This document shows, in pieces, positions 24,775 to 27,990 of a DNA stretch of 27,990 bases. A program made the position numbers and the translations under genes. Positions within the stretch are counted from its first letter, which is position 1, and each line of letters starts with the position of its first letter. Source of the DNA: JAWXVD01 sp044425705 (GTDB lineage Bacteria > Bacillota > Clostridia > Lachnospirales > Lachnospiraceae); contig JAWXVD010000035.1 in the NCBI GenBank assembly GCA_044425705.1, positions 1 through 27,990 on the forward strand. Direction: 5' to 3'. The notes under the pieces were generated by a model that was given only the letters and a program-made list of their open reading frames with translations, was not told the origin of the DNA and did not search any database.

Positions 24775-26589
24775 ATGATAATGAAAAAGATTCCTTCCTT
24801 ATTGAAAGAAGTTCATCACTCCAATTATTTTTATCGTAATTTTTCCATGCTATTTGCTGTATTGTTTATTCCATTTTCTGTTATTATTTTCTTCTATTAT
24901 AATAGCTCTGTAAAAACAATTAACAATGAAATTGCCACTTATCATGAGCAATTACTTGATAATTCTCGTGGCATTGCCGATACTTTACTTACTAACATGC
25001 AAAATTTAGGCTACTACCTTGCTACCAATACGCAAGTAGAAATTTTTTCCCATTATGGTTTATCTGGTATCACTGGCACCGAGCAAACCCAATTAATTGA
25101 TGAGATTAAAGCTTTAAAACTATCCAATAAATCTATTGATTCTATTTGGGTTTATTCTAGATCCCATTCGACTTTTTTAACCTTTTCAACAACTGTTTCT
25201 TCCGCATCTGAAACATCTACTCATGAATGGGCAAATTACTGTATGGATACTTATGGTAACAAGTCCACTCTACTATATTCTGTGAAATATAATATATATC
25301 CTCATTTAATCTCTGTATATGTACCTGTCACTACCACCGGGCAGGAAGTTATAGGTGTCGTTTTTATCAATCTTAATTTTAATATCTTAAACGACATTTT
25401 CAACTTATCTGATGAACATACCTTTTATATTGCCAATGATAGGAAACTACTGTATTCTAATATCTTAGAACGTATGGCTCCACAAAATTCATTATTAAAT
25501 AATCTATCCAATGAGTTTATTTCTCATTCTGATTTTAATACGATACTACAGACTACAGATGATGACTATTTGTACTCAAAAGCCAGTGGAATTTCCCATA
25601 ATCTTTCTTATTATTTAATTACCGATTTAGATGCTTACGAAAGATACTTTTCCCAGCTGCCTATTTTAATTATTCAATTTTTTATCGCTGCCATTATGAT
25701 ATCACTATTGCTTTCTTATTTGTTAGCCTTAAGAACAACACAACCTATTCGAAGCTTAATGAATCTTTTTTCCGAAACAGAAGATATCATCTTAAACAAA
25801 AAGGAAGAAGATTTCTTATTGGAACAAATTATGAATGCTATGGCACGAAATGATAATTTACAAGAACAGCTCACTGCTCGTGTTAAATTATTAGAAGATT
25901 CTCAGATGATTGCTTTACAAACACAAATCAACCCTCATTTCCTTTATAATACATTAGAAAATATTAAATGGGATGCTATAGAGCTTACTGGTGGTGATAA
26001 TTCAACCTCTCGCAGTATTCAAGATTTAGGAAAATTACTGCGATATAGCTTATCCGGAGACTCTAACTTCGTTCCATTTTCAAAAGAAATTGAAATTGTA
26101 AATTTATATCTTGATATTGTAAATGTAGGATTTGAGAAAAAAATTAAATTAGAATGGGAGTATGAAGAGTCTGTTTTAAGTGAAGTGGTTCCTCGCTTAT
26201 TACTACAACCTATCATAGAAAATTCTATCCAACATGGTTTTCGTCCATTAACCAAAGAAGCGCATATTTATATTTATGCCTATACTACAAAGGAAGTCTT
26301 CATGATTATTTTAAAAGATAATGGCATCGGTATGACACCAGAAGAATTAGAGCTACAACGACAACGTATTCAATCAGTAAAAATCTTTTCGGAACAACAT
26401 ATTGGACTTTTAAATGTGGCACAGCGTATTGCGATTCTTTATGGCAGTAGTTCTTCCATCATCATCGACAGTGCACCAGATATGGGTACTACCATTACCA
26501 TGGCAATTTCTAAAAATCCTAGAAGTACTTCTAAGTACAATTTATTACAAAATCTTCCAACAAAGCCAGTTGAAGGTAAATGCCGATGA
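24775..26589 (+). CDS. YesM-type sensor histidine kinase
   Basis: 604-residue membrane kinase. TM1 is about residues 24-43 and TM2 about 297-320, flanking an extracytoplasmic sensor domain of roughly 250 residues. The His_kinase (LytS/YesM-like) domain has phospho-acceptor His388 in QINPHFLYNTLE. The ATPase N-box holds Glu482-Asn483 (IIENSIQHGF), with DNGIG and GIGLLNV-like (HIGLLNVAQR) boxes after it. ATG 24775 has AAAGGG 4 nt upstream; ATG 24781 is an alternative. It senses an extracellular sugar, possibly through a solute-binding protein not encoded here (inference). The last residues, PVEGKCR, are encoded by the left arm of a terminator-like hairpin shared with the convergent AraC remnant. 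Confidence 0.92.
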   Translation: MIMKKIPSLLKEVHHSNYFYRNFSMLFAVLFIPFSVIIFFYYNSSVKTINNEIATYHEQLLDNSRGIADTLLTNMQNLGYYLATNTQVEIFSHYGLSGITGTEQTQLIDEIKALKLSNKSIDSIWVYSRSHSTFLTFSTTVSSASETSTHEWANYCMDTYGNKSTLLYSVKYNIYPHLISVYVPVTTTGQEVIGVVFINLNFNILNDIFNLSDEHTFYIANDRKLLYSNILERMAPQNSLLNNLSNEFISHSDFNTILQTTDDDYLYSKASGISHNLSYYLITDLDAYERYFSQLPILIIQFFIAAIMISLLLSYLLALRTTQPIRSLMNLFSETEDIILNKKEEDFLLEQIMNAMARNDNLQEQLTARVKLLEDSQMIALQTQINPHFLYNTLENIKWDAIELTGGDNSTSRSIQDLGKLLRYSLSGDSNFVPFSKEIEIVNLYLDIVNVGFEKKIKLEWEYEESVLSEVVPRLLLQPIIENSIQHGFRPLTKEAHIYIYAYTTKEVFMIILKDNGIGMTPEELELQRQRIQSVKIFSEQHIGLLNVAQRIAILYGSSSSIIIDSAPDMGTTITMAISKNPRSTSKYNLLQNLPTKPVEGKCR

Positions 26590-26622
26590 ATCACATCTTC
26601 ATTAGCACTTACCTTCAACTGG
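26566..26622. terminator. terminator hairpin embedded in two convergent coding ends
   Basis: CCAGTTGAAGGTAA (26566-26579) pairs perfectly with TTACCTTCAACTGG (26609-26622). After one mismatch three more pairs form (26581-26583/26605-26607). On the plus strand TGTTTTTCTT follows, as expected for termination after the kinase gene. The left arm encodes PVEGKC of the kinase. The right arm, read on the minus strand, encodes PVEGKC of the AraC remnant. Confidence 0.7.
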
Positions 26623-26958
26623 TGTTTTTCTTGGTGTATAACCATATTTAAATTTATATTGTTTAATAAAATAAGAAACATCTGCAAACCCATTGGCAAG
26701 TGCCACTTCTGTCACACTGGTTCCATAAGCTAATTCATGATTGGCGTGATAGAGTCTCAAATCATTTAAGTATTGTATTGGTGTTTTCATCATCTGTTTC
26801 TTAAAAATTCTAGTAAAGTAACCTTCTGACAAATTTGCATTGTGTAACATACTGATATCAAATAATAACGTTTTATATGATGCTGATCCATCACTATAAA
26901 GTGTATGCAAAAAACCACCTGGAACCACAATTATATCACCAGCCTCATATGCGTATGG
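26602..26958 (-). pseudogene. truncated AraC-family regulator with internal deletion
   Basis: Read on the minus strand. A cupin piece (PYAYEAGDIIVVPGGFLHTL, then DGSASYKTLLFDISML) runs straight, in frame, into the second half of an AraC HTH domain (ANLSEGYFTRIFKKQMMKTP, then VTEVALANGFADVSYFIKQYK). Intact proteins have well over 100 residues between these parts, including most of the linker and the first helix-turn-helix. The 5' end is also missing: the cupin reading ends near 26958, where a GH31 fragment begins on the other strand, and a stop lies just upstream in frame. A 108-codon frame from GTG 26928 remains, but it lacks half the DNA-binding domain. It is convergent with the kinase gene. 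Confidence 0.75.
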
Positions 26959-27742
26959 TTCGTTTTTACCAGTATTCCGTTCTCATGGTACAGATACGAG
27001 AAGAGAAATGTGGCTATTCGGTAACGAAGGTGAACCTTTCTATGATGTACTTGTGAAATACAATCATTTAAGATATAAACTCATGCCAACTATGTATTCT
27101 CTTGCAGGAAATTCATGGTTACATGACAGCAATTTCATGTCACCACTATACTTTGCATTTGGTGATGATGAAAATGTAGCCAATATTGGGGATCAATTTA
27201 TGGTTGGAAGCGATATGATGGTTTGTCCTGTTTATAAACCTATGTACTATGGACCAAACAGTGTAGAATTACACGGTATTGATAAAACAAGAGAAATCTA
27301 TTTCCCTGCTGGTTTCGACTGGATTGATTTAGAAACTAACCAAATATATGCTGGTGAAACGACTCAAATGGTTGATGCTGACATTATGAAATTACCAGTT
27401 TATATAAAAGCAGGTGGCATCCTACTAATGGGTGAAGGTACTCGTCACGCAGGCGAATGGCTAGACCATGAAGTAACTGTACAAGTATATGACGGTGCTG
27501 ATGGAAACTTCTCTTGGTATCTTGATGCTGGCGATGGATATGGCTATGAAAATGGCGAATATACTGTAGTAAATATCAAATTTAATAATGCTACAAAAAC
27601 ATTAACTATTTCTGATATGGAAGGTAGCTATCCAAATATGGCTGATGCAAGAACATTGCAAATTAAATTTGTGTCTGAAGGTAAGGCAACAGAAGTTACA
27701 ACTATTTCTTATGTTGGAAAAGAGATGACTGTTCAACTATAA
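26954..27742 (+). pseudogene. 5'-truncated GH31 glycosidase (C-terminal part)
   Basis: GH31 similarity starts abruptly at YGSFLPVFRSHGTDTRREMW, just after the position where the acid/base Asp would lie, and runs to a normal end at 27742. It covers the end of the barrel and the C-terminal beta-domains (FMVGSDMMVCPVYKP, REIYFPAGFDWIDLET, LPVYIKAGGILLMG). Both catalytic Asp residues and the whole N-terminal half are absent. The first ATG in frame is 27008, without a ribosome site, so the fragment is unlikely to be expressed as an enzyme. It is not a copy of the GH31 at 3755-5734: corresponding segments differ clearly. It was probably once divergent from the truncated AraC gene. Confidence 0.8.
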
Positions 27743-27764
27743 TAATTGATATCAACATAAACCC

Positions 27765-27818
27765 AAAAATAAGAACAAGTAACAGTTTAAACTCAAACTA
27801 TTGCTTGTTCTTATTTTT
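27765..27818. terminator. bidirectional terminator after the GH31 fragment
   Basis: 27765-27779 (AAAAATAAGAACAAG) pairs perfectly with 27804-27818, followed by T on the plus strand. An inner AGTTT/AAACT stem can extend it. It lies 22 bp past the GH31 stop. Confidence 0.85.
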
Positions 27819-27899
27819 TATCATTTTAATACCTATACCTTTCTCATAGTCTGGCAACTTTGGATCGTAAGTAAGCGTCAAAGATAGTACGCCTTTTAT
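27798..27899 (-). pseudogene. short protein-like remnant of unknown family
   Basis: The minus strand reads through 33 sense codons (KGVLSLTLTYDPKLPDYEKG, then IGIKMIKNKNKQ) to a stop at 27798-27800, inside the terminator hairpin. A TAA stop lies directly upstream in frame (27900-27902). The balanced composition, with DPKLPDYE and GIGIKM, looks like a real protein C-terminus. I do not recognise the family and no start is available. It could be chance; the call is weak. Confidence 0.35.
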
Positions 27900-27949
27900 T
27901 TATTCAGCAAATTGTATAAACTAAGAAAAAAACAAAGGAGTTTATACAT

Positions 27950-27990
27950 ATGGCAAGAAATCCAAAATTTCGGTCTCCAGAGGAAGTCGC
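27950..27990 (+). CDS. 5' end of an unidentified gene, possibly phage terminase small subunit-like
   Basis: ATG 27950 has AAAGGAG 9 nt upstream and opens a frame of 13 complete codons reading MARNPKFRSPEEV to the window edge. The opening resembles phage DNA-packaging (terminase small subunit) proteins of Firmicutes, many of which begin MARP-K-(F/Y)-(K/R)-(S/T)-x-E-E. Thirteen residues cannot prove this. The ribosome site makes a real gene likely. 27819-27949 shows a possible -10 (TATAAA, 27915-27920) but no good -35. Confidence 0.5.
   Translation, partial: MARNPKFRSPEEV

Overview
The window looks like a chromosomal glycan-degradation island from a low-GC anaerobic Firmicute, most probably a gut clostridium of Lachnospiraceae type. 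Reasons: AT-rich sequence, strong AGGAGG-type ribosome binding sites, a YesN/YesM-type two-component pair, Cys-type sulfatases, and enzymes with no visible signal peptides. There are no rRNA, tRNA or CRISPR features.

Layout. (1) 223-10929, minus strand: a six-gene operon read right to left: URO-D-family protein (9814-10929), sulfatase, GH3, GH31, a second URO-D-family protein, and GH116. A 13-bp tandem repeat array and a hairpin lie between GH3 and GH31. (2) 11125-15388, plus strand and divergent from operon 1: a GH30 glycosidase and a large (alpha/alpha)6-type glycosidase resembling GH63/MGH1, ending in a 21-bp perfect hairpin. (3) 15440-17164: a HEPN/MNT nucleotidyltransferase pair, a broken AraC regulator, and the 3' remnant of another URO-D-family gene. 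(4) 17258-22893, minus strand: a third URO-D-family protein, a second sulfatase and two tandem GH29 alpha-L-fucosidases. (5) 23149-26589, plus strand and divergent from operon 4: YesN-like response regulator and YesM-like histidine kinase. (6) 26602-27742: two truncated genes fused head to head (AraC minus, GH31 plus), which looks like a deletion scar. (7) 27798-27990: a short degenerate minus-strand coding remnant and the start of a new plus-strand gene.

How the genes could work together (inference): the two-component system senses a sugar or glycoside and activates the neighbouring operons. Fucosidases remove terminal fucose, sulfatases remove sulfate, and GH3/GH30/GH116 (beta-linkages) and GH31/GH63-like (alpha-linkages) enzymes dismantle the core. 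All appear cytoplasmic, so the substrate would be imported oligosaccharides or glycosides. No transporter and no sulfatase-maturing enzyme is encoded here. The most unusual element is the repeated presence of URO-D-superfamily proteins (three intact and divergent, one remnant) in both enzyme operons. They are not haem-pathway genes by context. Their role in sulfated or fucosylated glycan use is unknown to me and is the best candidate here for undescribed biology.
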